A DNA stretch of 64,000 bases, taken from assembly GCF_002917095.1 (NCBI RefSeq), contig NZ_PQGA01000015.1, forward strand, positions 62,001 through 126,000. Reading direction: 5' to 3'. Numbering within the stretch: the stretch's first letter is position 1; every line of letters begins with the position of its first letter. The notes below the pieces were generated by a model. The model was not told the DNA's origin. It saw nothing but the letters and a program-made list of their open reading frames with translations, and made no database searches. Of the stretch, positions 18,152 through 26,623 are shown piece after piece. The DNA comes from Paraburkholderia eburnea. GTDB taxonomy: Bacteria; Pseudomonadota; Gammaproteobacteria; Burkholderiales; Burkholderiaceae. Made by a program: the position numbers and the translations under genes.

Positions 18152-19450
18152 TTACTGCTCGGCGAACGCGCGGCGGGCGGCGGCGATCGTTTCGTCGAGG
18201 ATCGCGTCGTCGTGCGTGCTCGACACGAAGCCCGCTTCGTACGCCGACGGCGCGAAGTACACGCCCGCGTCCAGCATCTGATGGAAGAAGCGGTTAAAGC
18301 GCGCGACGTCGCTCTTCGTGACTTCGGCGAAGCTGCCCGGCACTTTTTCCGCGAAGTAGAGGCCGAACATGGCGCCCACGGAATCGGCGACGAACGGCAC
18401 GCCCGCTTCGCGCGCGGCCTGCGAGAGGCCTTGCGCGAGACGCGCGGTCTTCGCGCTCAGGTCTTCGTAGAAGCCCGGCGCCTGGATCAGTTGCAGCGTC
18501 TTGAGGCCGGCGGCGACGGCGATCGGGTTGCCCGAGAGCGTGCCTGCCTGATAGACGGTGCCGTTGGGCGCGAGGTGATCCATGATTTCGCGGCGCCCGC
18601 CGAATGCCGCTGCCGGCATCCCGCCGCCGATCACCTTGCCCAGACACACGAGGTCGGCTTCGACGTTGTAGAGCGCCTGCGCGCCGCGCAGACCCACGCG
18701 AAAGCCGCACATCACTTCGTCGAAAATCAGCACGCTGCCGTGCTTCGAGGTCAGGGCGCGCAGCGTGTGGATGAACTCGGGCGTGGCCTTCACGAGGTTC
18801 ATGTTGCCCGCGACCGGCTCGATGATGACGGCGGCGATCTCGTCGCCGAAGGCCTTGAACGCCTCTTCGAGCGCCGCGACGTTGTTGTATTCGAGCACCG
18901 TGGTGTGCTTCGCGGTATCGACCGGCACGCCCGCCGAAGTCGGGTTGCCGAACGTGAGCAGGCCGGAGCCGGCCTTCACGAGCAGGCTGTCGGCGTGACC
19001 GTGGTAGCAGCCTTCGAACTTCACGATGCGGTCGCGCTTCGTGTAGCCGCGCGCGAGACGCAGCGCGCTCATGGTCGCTTCGGTGCCGCTCGACACCATG
19101 CGCACCTGTTCCATCGACGGGACGATCTTGCAGATTTCCTCGGCGATCTCGATTTCGGCCTCGGTCGGCGCGCCGAACGAGAAGCCGTTAGCCAGCACCT
19201 TCTGCACGGCTTCGAGCACTTCCGGATGCACGTGGCCGACGATCATCGGGCCCCACGAACCGATGTAGTCGATGTAGCGCTTGCCTTCCGCGTCCCACAT
19301 ATACGGGCCTTGCGCGCGCTCGATGAAGCGCGGCGTGCCGCCCACCGAGCGGAACGCACGCACGGGCGAATTCACGCCGCCCGGGATGGTGCGCTGTGCG
19401 CGATCGAAGAGGGCCTGATTCGTGGTCTGGGTGCTGGACGTGGAAGACAT
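18152..19450 (-). CDS. hemL: glutamate-1-semialdehyde 2,1-aminomutase
   Basis: PLP enzyme converting glutamate-1-semialdehyde to 5-aminolevulinate in C5-pathway heme synthesis. It opens with RTIPGGVNSPVRAFRSVGG and contains 'VSSGTEATMSALRLARGYT', 'GCYHGHADSLLVKAGSG', and the PLP Lys in CLGKVIGGGMPAAAFGGRR. The 432-residue length is normal. It lies ~110 bp upstream of ribD on the same strand and may be transcribed with it. Confidence 0.97.
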   Translation of the reverse strand: MSSTSSTQTTNQALFDRAQRTIPGGVNSPVRAFRSVGGTPRFIERAQGPYMWDAEGKRYIDYIGSWGPMIVGHVHPEVLEAVQKVLANGFSFGAPTEAEIEIAEEICKIVPSMEQVRMVSSGTEATMSALRLARGYTKRDRIVKFEGCYHGHADSLLVKAGSGLLTFGNPTSAGVPVDTAKHTTVLEYNNVAALEEAFKAFGDEIAAVIIEPVAGNMNLVKATPEFIHTLRALTSKHGSVLIFDEVMCGFRVGLRGAQALYNVEADLVCLGKVIGGGMPAAAFGGRREIMDHLAPNGTVYQAGTLSGNPIAVAAGLKTLQLIQAPGFYEDLSAKTARLAQGLSQAAREAGVPFVADSVGAMFGLYFAEKVPGSFAEVTKSDVARFNRFFHQMLDAGVYFAPSAYEAGFVSSTHDDAILDETIAAARRAFAEQ

Positions 19451-19639
19451 GAGTGCTGGACCTGCGAGAGTGGTGTCGGATGTCGGGTGCTGCCAGGCGT
19501 GCCGCCTTGATATGCCGCATGGTGCGCCCCGGACCCGCGAAATGGCGGCCCGGCGCGGGCCATCGTGTCTGAAATTGTACCGGACTCGCGCCGAACGGGC
19601 CGGGGGCCAGACTGGACGGCGCGGCGCGCGCCCAGCGGG

Positions 19640-20230
19640 TCAGCTGGCGGTGCGCGAGGGCGTGCCTTTGCCTTTGCGCGGCTTGATCGGTGACTTGATC
19701 GGCGGCTTGACTGGCGGTTTGTCCGCTTCGGCAAGCGCCAGGCGGGCATTTTCCGCCGCGTGCATGGCCGCGACGGCCAACGCGGGCATGGGCCGCTTGC
19801 CGGTCAGCTCGGCCCAGCGCTTTTCCAGCGCGCCGAGCGCGATCGGCTTGATGACGGTGCCGGAGCTTTGCGCGTCCCAGGTCTGCACCGACCACGGATG
19901 CACGCGCAGCGCGTCGCGCCCGATCACGACTTCGCCGCTCGCATCGACGAGCCAGTCATAGACGAAGTCGATACACAGCCGATAGCCGCGCTTGTAGGCG
20001 GCATCGGGCACTTCATACGGCCCGCGCGTGACGTAGCCGGAGCCGAACAGGCCGCGCGGCTCGGCGGCGACGCGATGCAGGAACACCCGGTCGCCGGGCA
20101 GGATGCCGCGCGCGAAGCCGCAGCCCCACGTATCGGTGACGGTGTCGCCCGCCTGCACGCGGCGCGCGAAGTCGGGCAGTTCAGGCCAGGGCCACTTTTT
20201 GGGGCTCCAGATCAGCAGATAGGCGCTCAT
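19640..20230 (-). CDS. EVE/PUA-like domain protein (196 aa)
   Basis: The N-terminal ~150 residues resemble the EVE-like domain found at the front of some HNH endonucleases. MSAYLLIWSPKKWPWPELPD is followed by 'WGCGFARGILPGDRVFLHRV', 'PRGLFGSGYVTRGPYE', and a closing 'VHPWSVQTWDAQSSGTVI'. Such domains are thought to read modified bases. Here no HNH motif follows; instead the protein ends in a Lys/Pro repeat tail (KPPIKSPIKPRKGKG). Start at 20230 because the sequence ahead of it is unlike the family. The role is unknown; defence or nucleic-acid sensing is an inference. Confidence 0.75.
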   Translation of the reverse strand: MSAYLLIWSPKKWPWPELPDFARRVQAGDTVTDTWGCGFARGILPGDRVFLHRVAAEPRGLFGSGYVTRGPYEVPDAAYKRGYRLCIDFVYDWLVDASGEVVIGRDALRVHPWSVQTWDAQSSGTVIKPIALGALEKRWAELTGKRPMPALAVAAMHAAENARLALAEADKPPVKPPIKSPIKPRKGKGTPSRTAS

Positions 20231-20442
20231 AGGGGTTCGCGGCGGTTCAGCCAGGCAAAGCGCGCAGCTTAGCGCATGGCGCGCCTGGGCGGTCCCGCCC
20301 GCGTAAGCCAACTAAAGGTGTCGGGGTACAATCCGCCTACGTTGCCGCCTCGCTGCGCCAGGCTTTACGACCCGCGCAGACCGATCCGGCCCATGACATC
20401 GAGATCGCGCCCCACGTGCGCGGTCCGCTCCCAGCCGACTCC

Positions 20443-21681
20443 ATGTCCCATTCCCCACGCCGCCGGCCCGATGGCCGGCTAATCCTGTTGCTGGGCGCGC
20501 TTGCCGCCTGCGGCCCGCTCGCCACCGACATGTATCTACCGAGCCTGCCCGCCATCGCCCAGTCGTTCGGCGTGAGCGCGGCTGCCGCCGCGACGACGCT
20601 CACGAGCTTCATGGCCGGCTTTTCGATCGGCATGCTGCTCTACGGCCCGGTCTCCGATGCCTACGGCCGCCGCCCCGTGCTGCTTGGCGGCATCGCGCTC
20701 TTCACGCTCGCGAGCATCGCGTGCTGGCTCTCGTATTCGGTCGGCGAACTGACGTTCGTGCGCTTTCTGCAGGCGCTCGGCGCGGGCGCGGCTTCGGTGC
20801 TTGCGCGGGCCATCGCGCGCGACGCGCACGAGCCGTCCGACGCGGCCAAGGTGCTGTCGATGGTCGCCATCGTCACGTCGATCGGGCCGCTGCTCGCGCC
20901 GTTGATCGGCGGGCAGTTGCTGTTGCTGGGCGGCTGGCGCGTCGTGTTCGTCGCGCTCACGCTGTTCGGCCTCGCCTGCGGTGCGGCGGCGTGGCTGCGC
21001 GTGCCCGAAACCTGGCCGCGCGAAAAGCGCGAAAGCGCCGCCGTGCTGCGCTCGTTCGCGGCTTACGGACGATTGCTGCGCGATCCGCTGGTCTGGGGCC
21101 ATATGCTGTGCGGCGGCATGGCGTTCGCGTCGATGTTCACCTATATCTCGGCCACGCCCTTCGTCTATATCGAGTACTTCCACGTTTCGCCGCAGCATTA
21201 CGGCCTGTTTTTCGGCATGAACGTGTTCGGCATCATGCTCGGCAATTTCCTCAACACGCGTCTCATCGGGCAACTGGGCACGCTCAGGATGGTGTCGATG
21301 GCCTCGACGGTGAGCATCGTCGCGTCGTTTTTCGTCGCGCTGATGTGCCTGACGGGGTGGGGCGGCTTATGGTCGATCGTGTTTGGCCTGTTCTTCGTCG
21401 TGAGCGTCGTGGGCCTGCTCGGCGCGAATTGCGCCACCGATCTGATGTATCGCTATCCGAAGAATGCGGGCGCGGCGGCTGCCGTGTTCGGCGCGGCGCA
21501 ACTGGGGCTGGGCGCGTTCGCCAGCGCCGTGGTCGGCTGGTTTCCGGGCGTGTCGCCGTTCGGCATGGGCTGCACGATCGGCACCTGCGGCGTGCTCACG
21601 TGGGTGGGCCGGCGCATCGTCGTGAAGTGGCATGGCCATCCCGCGCCGGGTGCGGCGGTGGCTTCATCGACGCAGGCTTGA
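20443..21681 (+). CDS. Bcr/CflA family MFS drug efflux transporter
   Basis: Twelve-helix inner-membrane proton antiporter. The first helix ends in the signature 'ATDMYLPSLPAIAQSFGVS', and MFS motif A appears as YGPVSDAYGRRPVLLGG between helices 2 and 3. 'FVRFLQALGAGAASVLARAI' matches helix 4 (motif C-like region) of Bcr. Members export bicyclomycin, chloramphenicol and similar compounds. The ATG at 20443 is preferred over one at 20416 because family proteins start close to the first helix. Monocistronic with a strong terminator. Confidence 0.92.
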   Translation: MSHSPRRRPDGRLILLLGALAACGPLATDMYLPSLPAIAQSFGVSAAAAATTLTSFMAGFSIGMLLYGPVSDAYGRRPVLLGGIALFTLASIACWLSYSVGELTFVRFLQALGAGAASVLARAIARDAHEPSDAAKVLSMVAIVTSIGPLLAPLIGGQLLLLGGWRVVFVALTLFGLACGAAAWLRVPETWPREKRESAAVLRSFAAYGRLLRDPLVWGHMLCGGMAFASMFTYISATPFVYIEYFHVSPQHYGLFFGMNVFGIMLGNFLNTRLIGQLGTLRMVSMASTVSIVASFFVALMCLTGWGGLWSIVFGLFFVVSVVGLLGANCATDLMYRYPKNAGAAAAVFGAAQLGLGAFASAVVGWFPGVSPFGMGCTIGTCGVLTWVGRRIVVKWHGHPAPGAAVASSTQA

Positions 21682-21700
21682 TGAGCCGCGCGGTTTAAAA

Positions 21701-21734
21701 GCAAAACGGGACGTCGATCGACGTCCCGTTTTGC
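21701..21734. terminator. perfect palindromic bidirectional terminator
   Basis: GCAAAACGGGACGTCGA and its exact complement TCGACGTCCCGTTTTGC form a 17-bp palindrome with flanking A/T tracts. It lies between the convergent efflux gene and glk-hexR. Confidence 0.9.
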
Positions 21735-21767
21735 ATGGGCGCATGGGCGAGAGCGCCTGGCGACGCG

Positions 21768-23699
21768 TTATTCGCGCTCGCGCGGCGAGGACGACGCTCC
21801 GTGGCTGAGCCAGTCGAGCACGGCGGACGCATCGTCGTCCGCGTGTTCGCGCGCCTGCGCCACCGCCTGGCCTACATCGCTCACGTCGTTATTCGGGGAA
21901 GCGCGACGGATCGCGACGCCCACCGCGAGGATGTCGATCATCAAGAGATGCAGGATGCGCGAGATCATCGACAGCTGCGATTCGCGCATTTCGATGTGAT
22001 CGGTTTCCAGCGCCACGGTCGCGCGCTTGGCGAGCGGCGTGTTGCTGGAGGTGATCGCCACCACCTTGGCGCCTGCCTGCATCGCCACGTCGAGCACGCG
22101 CAGCAGTTCCGGCGCGCGGCCCGACTTCGACACGGCCACGATCACGTCGCCCTTGCCTAGCAGCGCGGCGGAAGCGGCCTGCATGTACAGATCGCCGTAC
22201 GCAATGGTCGGAATGCCGAAGCGGAAGAACTTGTAGTGCGCGTCCTGCGCGACGATGTGCGAGTTGCCGAGTCCGTAGAACTCGATGCGCCGCGCGCCGC
22301 TAAGCAGCGAAATCGCCTGCTCGACCTGCTCGAAGTTCAGATGCTCGCGCAACTGCAGGATCGCGGACACCGTGTTGTCGAGCACCTTCGCGCCGAAGTC
22401 GGTCGCCGTGTCGCCCAGATGCACCTGGCTGTGGCTGACCGGAATCGTGCCGGTCAGGCCGGTCGCGAGCTTGAGCTTGAAGTCCGACAGACCCTGGCAG
22501 CCGAGCGAGCGGCAGAAGCGGATCACGGTGGGCTGGCTCACGTCGGCCTTGCGCGCGATATCGACGATCGGATCGTTGATGATCGAGCGCGGATGGTTCA
22601 GCGCGAGATCGGCCACGCGTCGCTCGGCGGGCGTGAGCGCGTCGCGCATCTGGCGGATGCGCTCGAACACCGCCGACGAGCCGCCGCCCGCGCGGTTCGA
22701 AAGCTGTTCCGCGAGAATCGCCGAAACCCCCAGAAACGCGGGGTATTCCGCCGTGATGACGTAGGTGGGCACGTTGGCGAGATAGGCTTCGAAACGGCCC
22801 TTCGCCTCGAAACGCTGGCGGAACGACGAGCGCGTGAAGAGTTCACCCAGGCGCGGCACCACGCCGCCGCCCACGTAGATGCCGCCGAGCGAGCCGAGCG
22901 TCACCGCGATGTTGCCCGCGAAGCTGCCGAGAATGCCGCAGAAGCATTCGACCGCTTCGAGCGCGAGGGCTTCGCCCTCGTGCGCGCGTTTGGTGATTTC
23001 CGCCGGATCGACGCTATCCGCCACCTTCTTCTTGTCGCGCGCGGCGAGCGCCCGATAGATCAGCTCGATGCCAGGACCCGCGCAGACGCGCTCGAACGAC
23101 ACGTGCGGCCATTTCGTGCGCGCGTATTGCAGCACGATGTCCTCGCGCTCGTCCTGCGGCGAAAAGCTCGCGTGACCGCCTTCGCTGCCGAGCGCGATCC
23201 AGCGGTCGTCGGCGGGAATCAGGCCCGAGACGCCCAGACCCGTGCCCGGCCCGAGCAGGCCGATCACGCTGTTCTGGCGCCGCTGGCCGCCGCCCACCTG
23301 GACGCGCTGCGTGTCGGTCAGACCCGGCAGCGCCATGGCCAGCGCGGTGAAGTCGTTCACGACCAGCAGCGTGTCGAAGCCGAGCGCGCGGCGCGTGGCC
23401 TCGATCGAAAAGCTCCAGTCGTGGTTGGTCATGCGCACCTGGTCGCCGTCGACCGGGTTGGCGATGGCGATGGCCGCATGGTTCACGCGGCCGATCTTCG
23501 TGTCCTTCAGATACTGCTGGATCACTTCGGCGACGCCCGGATACTGCGCGCACGGGTAGACGCGCACCTGGCCGATGTCGCCCGGCGCGGTTTCCAGCGC
23601 GAAGCGCGCGTTGGTGCCGCCGATATCGGCGAGCAGTCTCGGTCCGTCGGCGTGCTGGCCCGCGCCAGAAGCGGATTTGTTAGGCGCACCAGTAGACAT
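21768..23699 (-). CDS. glk: bifunctional glucokinase / HexR (RpiR-type) transcriptional regulator
   Basis: A single 643-residue fusion. Residues ~20-335 are a proteobacterial glucokinase (ADIGGTNARFALE, 'VVNDFTALAMALPGL', 'GPGTGLGVSGLIP', the His/Glu region LGSEGGHASFSP). Residues ~345-620 are an RpiR regulator. An HTH_6 domain ('LTPAERRVADLALNHP', 'ARKADVSQPTVIRFCRSLG') is followed by an SIS sugar-phosphate domain (IEFYGLGNSHIVAQDAHYKF, 'VIVAVSKSGRAPELLRVLD'). HexR regulators sense 2-keto-3-deoxy-6-phosphogluconate in Pseudomonas. The fusion is characteristic of Burkholderia relatives. It overlaps pgl by 20 bases in a zwf-pgl-glk operon, and a likely target operator lies ahead of zwf (26131-26147). 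Confidence 0.95.
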   Translation of the reverse strand: MSTGAPNKSASGAGQHADGPRLLADIGGTNARFALETAPGDIGQVRVYPCAQYPGVAEVIQQYLKDTKIGRVNHAAIAIANPVDGDQVRMTNHDWSFSIEATRRALGFDTLLVVNDFTALAMALPGLTDTQRVQVGGGQRRQNSVIGLLGPGTGLGVSGLIPADDRWIALGSEGGHASFSPQDEREDIVLQYARTKWPHVSFERVCAGPGIELIYRALAARDKKKVADSVDPAEITKRAHEGEALALEAVECFCGILGSFAGNIAVTLGSLGGIYVGGGVVPRLGELFTRSSFRQRFEAKGRFEAYLANVPTYVITAEYPAFLGVSAILAEQLSNRAGGGSSAVFERIRQMRDALTPAERRVADLALNHPRSIINDPIVDIARKADVSQPTVIRFCRSLGCQGLSDFKLKLATGLTGTIPVSHSQVHLGDTATDFGAKVLDNTVSAILQLREHLNFEQVEQAISLLSGARRIEFYGLGNSHIVAQDAHYKFFRFGIPTIAYGDLYMQAASAALLGKGDVIVAVSKSGRAPELLRVLDVAMQAGAKVVAITSSNTPLAKRATVALETDHIEMRESQLSMISRILHLLMIDILAVGVAIRRASPNNDVSDVGQAVAQAREHADDDASAVLDWLSHGASSSPRERE

Positions 23700-24381
23700 C
23701 GAGTCTCACTCCCTTGTCGTTCGCCAGTTTCGAGATGGCGTTGTTTTGTTCTGTTGCCGCCGCCTGTTGCAGCACGTCGAGCTTGCGTTGTCCCGCGATC
23801 AGCAGGAACAGGCGGTCGACCTGGCGCAATGCCTGCATCGACCACGACACGCGCGCGTGGGGCGCGGCCTGCGGATGCACGGCCACGAACGGGCGCGCGG
23901 TGGTGATGGCGTCAGCCCACTCGGGTGCGTCGGCGAAAATCGAGGCGGTGTGGCCGTCCTCGCCCATGCCCAGCACGGCCACGTTCGGCACACGGCGCTG
24001 GGCATCGGCGTTGAGCGCAGCGACGTGCGCGTCGAGATCCTGCGCGACATCGACGAGCGGCAGGAAGCGCGCGTTGGCGGCTTCGTGCTTGAGCAGCGTC
24101 TCGCGCACGAGGCGCGCGTTGCTGGCCGCATCGCTTTCGCTCACCCAGCGGTCGTCCACCAGCGTGACGTCGGTGTGCGCCCAGTCGAAGCGGTGCGTCG
24201 ACAGGTTCTCTAGAAAGGGACGCGGACTCGTGCCGCCGGAGACGGCGAGCGTCGCACGGCGCGCACCGGTGCCGGGCGCGGCTGCAAGAGCGGTGAGCGA
24301 CGCATGTAGCGCGTCGCCCACGGCTCGCGCCAGCGCGTCGGATTGGACGCGCGGGTCGTCGAATACGTGAAGCTCGATCAC
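23680..24381 (-). CDS. pgl: 6-phosphogluconolactonase
   Basis: Hydrolyses 6-phosphogluconolactone in the Entner-Doudoroff/pentose-phosphate route. The 233-residue DevB-type protein shows 'LAVSGGTSPRPFLENLS', 'DVTLVDDRWVSESDAASNAR', and the catalytic-region NVAVLGMGEDGHTASIFADAPEW. The start is a GTG at 24381, supported by GGAGGAGAA immediately upstream. Its 3' end overlaps the glk-hexR start. zwf lies 167 bp upstream in the same direction. Confidence 0.95.
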   Translation of the reverse strand: MIELHVFDDPRVQSDALARAVGDALHASLTALAAAPGTGARRATLAVSGGTSPRPFLENLSTHRFDWAHTDVTLVDDRWVSESDAASNARLVRETLLKHEAANARFLPLVDVAQDLDAHVAALNADAQRRVPNVAVLGMGEDGHTASIFADAPEWADAITTARPFVAVHPQAAPHARVSWSMQALRQVDRLFLLIAGQRKLDVLQQAAATEQNNAISKLANDKGVRLDVYWCA

Positions 24382-24431
24382 TTCTCCTCCAGGCTGCTTT
24401 TTTGTAGGTCTTCGGGGTCTTTCAACTGTCC

Positions 24432-24464
24432 ACTACGTCCATTACGTCTATTACGTCTATTACG
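24432..24464. repeat. 9-bp tandem repeat between zwf and pgl
   Basis: Consecutive copies of an ATTACGTCT-type unit (CTACGTCC-ATTACGTCT-ATTACGTCT-ATTACG) lie in the 167-bp spacer. A copy-number change here would alter zwf-pgl spacing without touching a protein. Confidence 0.75.
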
Positions 24465-24548
24465 ACGGGTGCGATGGCCTTTCTTCGCGCGGCAAACGCC
24501 TACGAAAACCTGCCGCGCGTTGCACACTCGGGCACTCACCCGTTCACA

Positions 24549-26015
24549 TCAATTCTCTTCTTCGAGCCAGCAGGTGCCGTGCTGCGCCAGCATCGCGCTT
24601 GACGCCGCCGGTCCCCACGTGCCCGCCGCGTACGGCTTGGGCGGACGCGCGGACGCGCTCCATTCGTTGAGGATCGGCTCGACCCATTTCCAGGCCGCTT
24701 CCTGCTCGTCGCGGCGCACGAACAGCGCCAGACGTCCGTTGATGACGTCGAGCAGCAGGCGCTGATACGCCTCCATCTGGCCTTCGCGGAAGAACTGGTC
24801 GAACGCCAGATCCAGATGCACGCTCGCGAGATTCATGCCTTCGCCGGGCTGCTTGGCGAGGCAATAGAGACGAATCGTTTCGTTCGGCTGCAGGCGGATT
24901 ACGAGGCGGTTCGAGCCTGGGCGCAATGCCGTGGGACCGAGCGCCGAGTGCGGCACGGGCCGGAAATTCACCACGATTTCCGCGACGCGGTCGGCCAGAC
25001 GCTTGCCGGTGCGCAGGAAGAAGGGCACGCCGGCCCAGCGCCAGTTCTCGATCTCTACCTTCAGCGCGACGAAGGTGTCCGTGCGGCTGTCCGGCTTCAC
25101 GCCTTTTTCGGTGGCGTAGGCGGGCACCGGCGTGCCGCGGATCACGCCCGCGTGATACTGGCCGCGCACGGCGACCTTGCTGATTTCGTTGGGATCGATG
25201 GGCTTGAGCGCGCGCAGCACGCGCAGCTTTTCGTCGCGCACCGAATCCGAATCCATCGAATGCGGCGGCTCCATCGCGACGATCGAGAGCAGCTGCAGCA
25301 AATGGTTCTGCACCATGTCGCGCAGCGCGCCGGTGTTGTCGTAGAAGTCGCCGCGCGCTTCCACGCCCAGTTCTTCGGCGATGGTGATCTGGATGCTTTC
25401 GACCCATTCGCGGCGCCACAGCGGCTCGAACAGCGCATTGCCGAAGCGCAGCGCGAGCAGGTTCTGCACCGGCTCCTTGCCGAGGTAATGGTCGATGCGA
25501 TAGATCTGCTCTTCGGCGAAGATTTCGCCCACGGCGTCGTTGATCGCGTTCGACGATTTCAGATCGTAGCCCAGCGGCTTTTCCAGCACGATGCGCGCGT
25601 TCTCGTTCAGGCCGACCGCGGCAAGCGCACGGCAGATCGGCACGAACAGGGACGGGCCCGTGGCCAGATAGAACACGCGGATGCCGGGGAGTCCGGCGAT
25701 GCCGTCGCGCAGCGTGCCGAAGTCTTCGGCGCGCGACAGGTCGAGCTTCACATAGACGATGCGTTCGAGAAAGCTGGCCCAGGCGGCTTCGTCCAGACCG
25801 TTCTTCGAAACGTGCGGCTTGACGTGCTCCTCGACCCACTGGAGATAGTGATCGCGGTCGTTCTCATGGCGCGCGACGCCCACGATCCTGCCGGATTCGG
25901 CCAGCATACCGGAGCGATGCGCCTCGAACAGTGCCGGAAGAATCTTGCGCATCGCCAGGTCGCCGGTGGCGCCGAACAGCACGAACGTGAATCCTGAATC
26001 GGTAGGGAATTGCAT
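24549..26015 (-). CDS. zwf: glucose-6-phosphate dehydrogenase
   Basis: Oxidises glucose 6-phosphate with NAD(P) to the lactone used by Pgl. The 488-residue protein has the nucleotide fold FTFVLFGATGDLAMRKILPA, 'VLEKPLGYDLKSSNAIND', and the active-site signature RIDHYLGKEPVQNLLALRF with catalytic His and Lys. C-terminal motifs 'FFLRTGKRLADRVAEIVVNF' and NRLVIRLQPNETIRLY are also present. The start at MQFPTDSG (26015) has GGAGA upstream; the longer frame starts in promoter DNA. First gene of zwf-pgl-glk/hexR, with a HexR-type operator about 115 bases ahead. Confidence 0.96.
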   Translation of the reverse strand: MQFPTDSGFTFVLFGATGDLAMRKILPALFEAHRSGMLAESGRIVGVARHENDRDHYLQWVEEHVKPHVSKNGLDEAAWASFLERIVYVKLDLSRAEDFGTLRDGIAGLPGIRVFYLATGPSLFVPICRALAAVGLNENARIVLEKPLGYDLKSSNAINDAVGEIFAEEQIYRIDHYLGKEPVQNLLALRFGNALFEPLWRREWVESIQITIAEELGVEARGDFYDNTGALRDMVQNHLLQLLSIVAMEPPHSMDSDSVRDEKLRVLRALKPIDPNEISKVAVRGQYHAGVIRGTPVPAYATEKGVKPDSRTDTFVALKVEIENWRWAGVPFFLRTGKRLADRVAEIVVNFRPVPHSALGPTALRPGSNRLVIRLQPNETIRLYCLAKQPGEGMNLASVHLDLAFDQFFREGQMEAYQRLLLDVINGRLALFVRRDEQEAAWKWVEPILNEWSASARPPKPYAAGTWGPAASSAMLAQHGTCWLEEEN

Positions 26016-26119
26016 AGTCTCCGTCACAGTCCAGATAGGCCGGAAGCCGGCCGCGGAAGCTGCGCCAACAGGGCGCGGGCTGGGTTCCGTCGGGCGGCCG
26101 TAGTCCGATAAAATTTTTT

Positions 26120-26148
26120 TTGACACTGAATTGTAGTTTAACTACAAT
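26120..26148 (+). promoter_or_regulatory. sigma70 promoter toward the sugar ABC importer
   Basis: TTGACA (26120-26125), a 17-base spacer, TACAAT (26143-26148): near-consensus. The HexR-type palindrome covers most of the spacer and most of the -10 element, so bound regulator would block polymerase. Confidence 0.75.
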
Positions 26149-26157
26149 CCAAATCAA
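26130..26157 (-). promoter_or_regulatory. promoter toward zwf, overlapping the operator
   Basis: On the minus strand TTGATT (complement of 26152-26157), a 16-base spacer, TACAAT (complement of 26130-26135). It mirrors the plus-strand promoter about the centre of the operator. Confidence 0.6.
26131..26147. promoter_or_regulatory. HexR-type operator
   Basis: TTGTAGTTTAACTACAA is a perfect inverted repeat (TTGTAGTT/AACTACAA) around one central base. It matches the TTGT-N9-ACAA, TGTAGTT-type palindrome described for HexR in gammaproteobacteria and Pseudomonas. It lies between divergent zwf and the sugar importer, and zwf's operon encodes a HexR fusion. Confidence 0.85.
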
Positions 26158-26623
26158 GAGGTAACGTTGATTCGATGAAAAAAGCGTGGGGAAGCGCGGC
26201 CCGGCGAGGGTTTGCGGCGGTCTTCAGGCGAATTTCGCGAGTCGTACGGAACGTCTCCCATGTTAAAGGACAATGAATCCGTCCATCGGCGAGCCCGGCG
26301 AATGCCAGGCGAGCGGCACATGGGAAACCCCGCCTCGACTGGCCGCGCATCTACAGGCAGCAATACAGGCAGCAAATAAGCCTGGCGGGCGTGGCCGGAC
26401 AAAATCAAAAGAGGAGACAGTCAGTTGCATCCCGAACCACTCATCTCTTGAGCGTCCAGCGGCCGGACTCCGGCCCGCGGCCCGCGCGCATCCCAAGACA
26501 ACACACGCGCGTGGTACTCCGGCGCCCGTCCGTCCAGTGTTTTGCCTGTTTGAACTAAATCGCACCCTGGCGAAATCAGGGGCCAACCGTCTTTTTTGTT
26601 CAGGTGTCTGGAGGAGATAAGCA

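Larger units (their letters stand above)
26016..26623. other. divergent control region between zwf and the sugar ABC importer
   Basis: Contains the HexR-type operator and divergent promoters at 26120-26157. The remaining ~465 bases on the importer side hold no supported gene. They would form a long leader for the binding-protein mRNA unless a second promoter exists closer to 26624. Confidence 0.6.
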
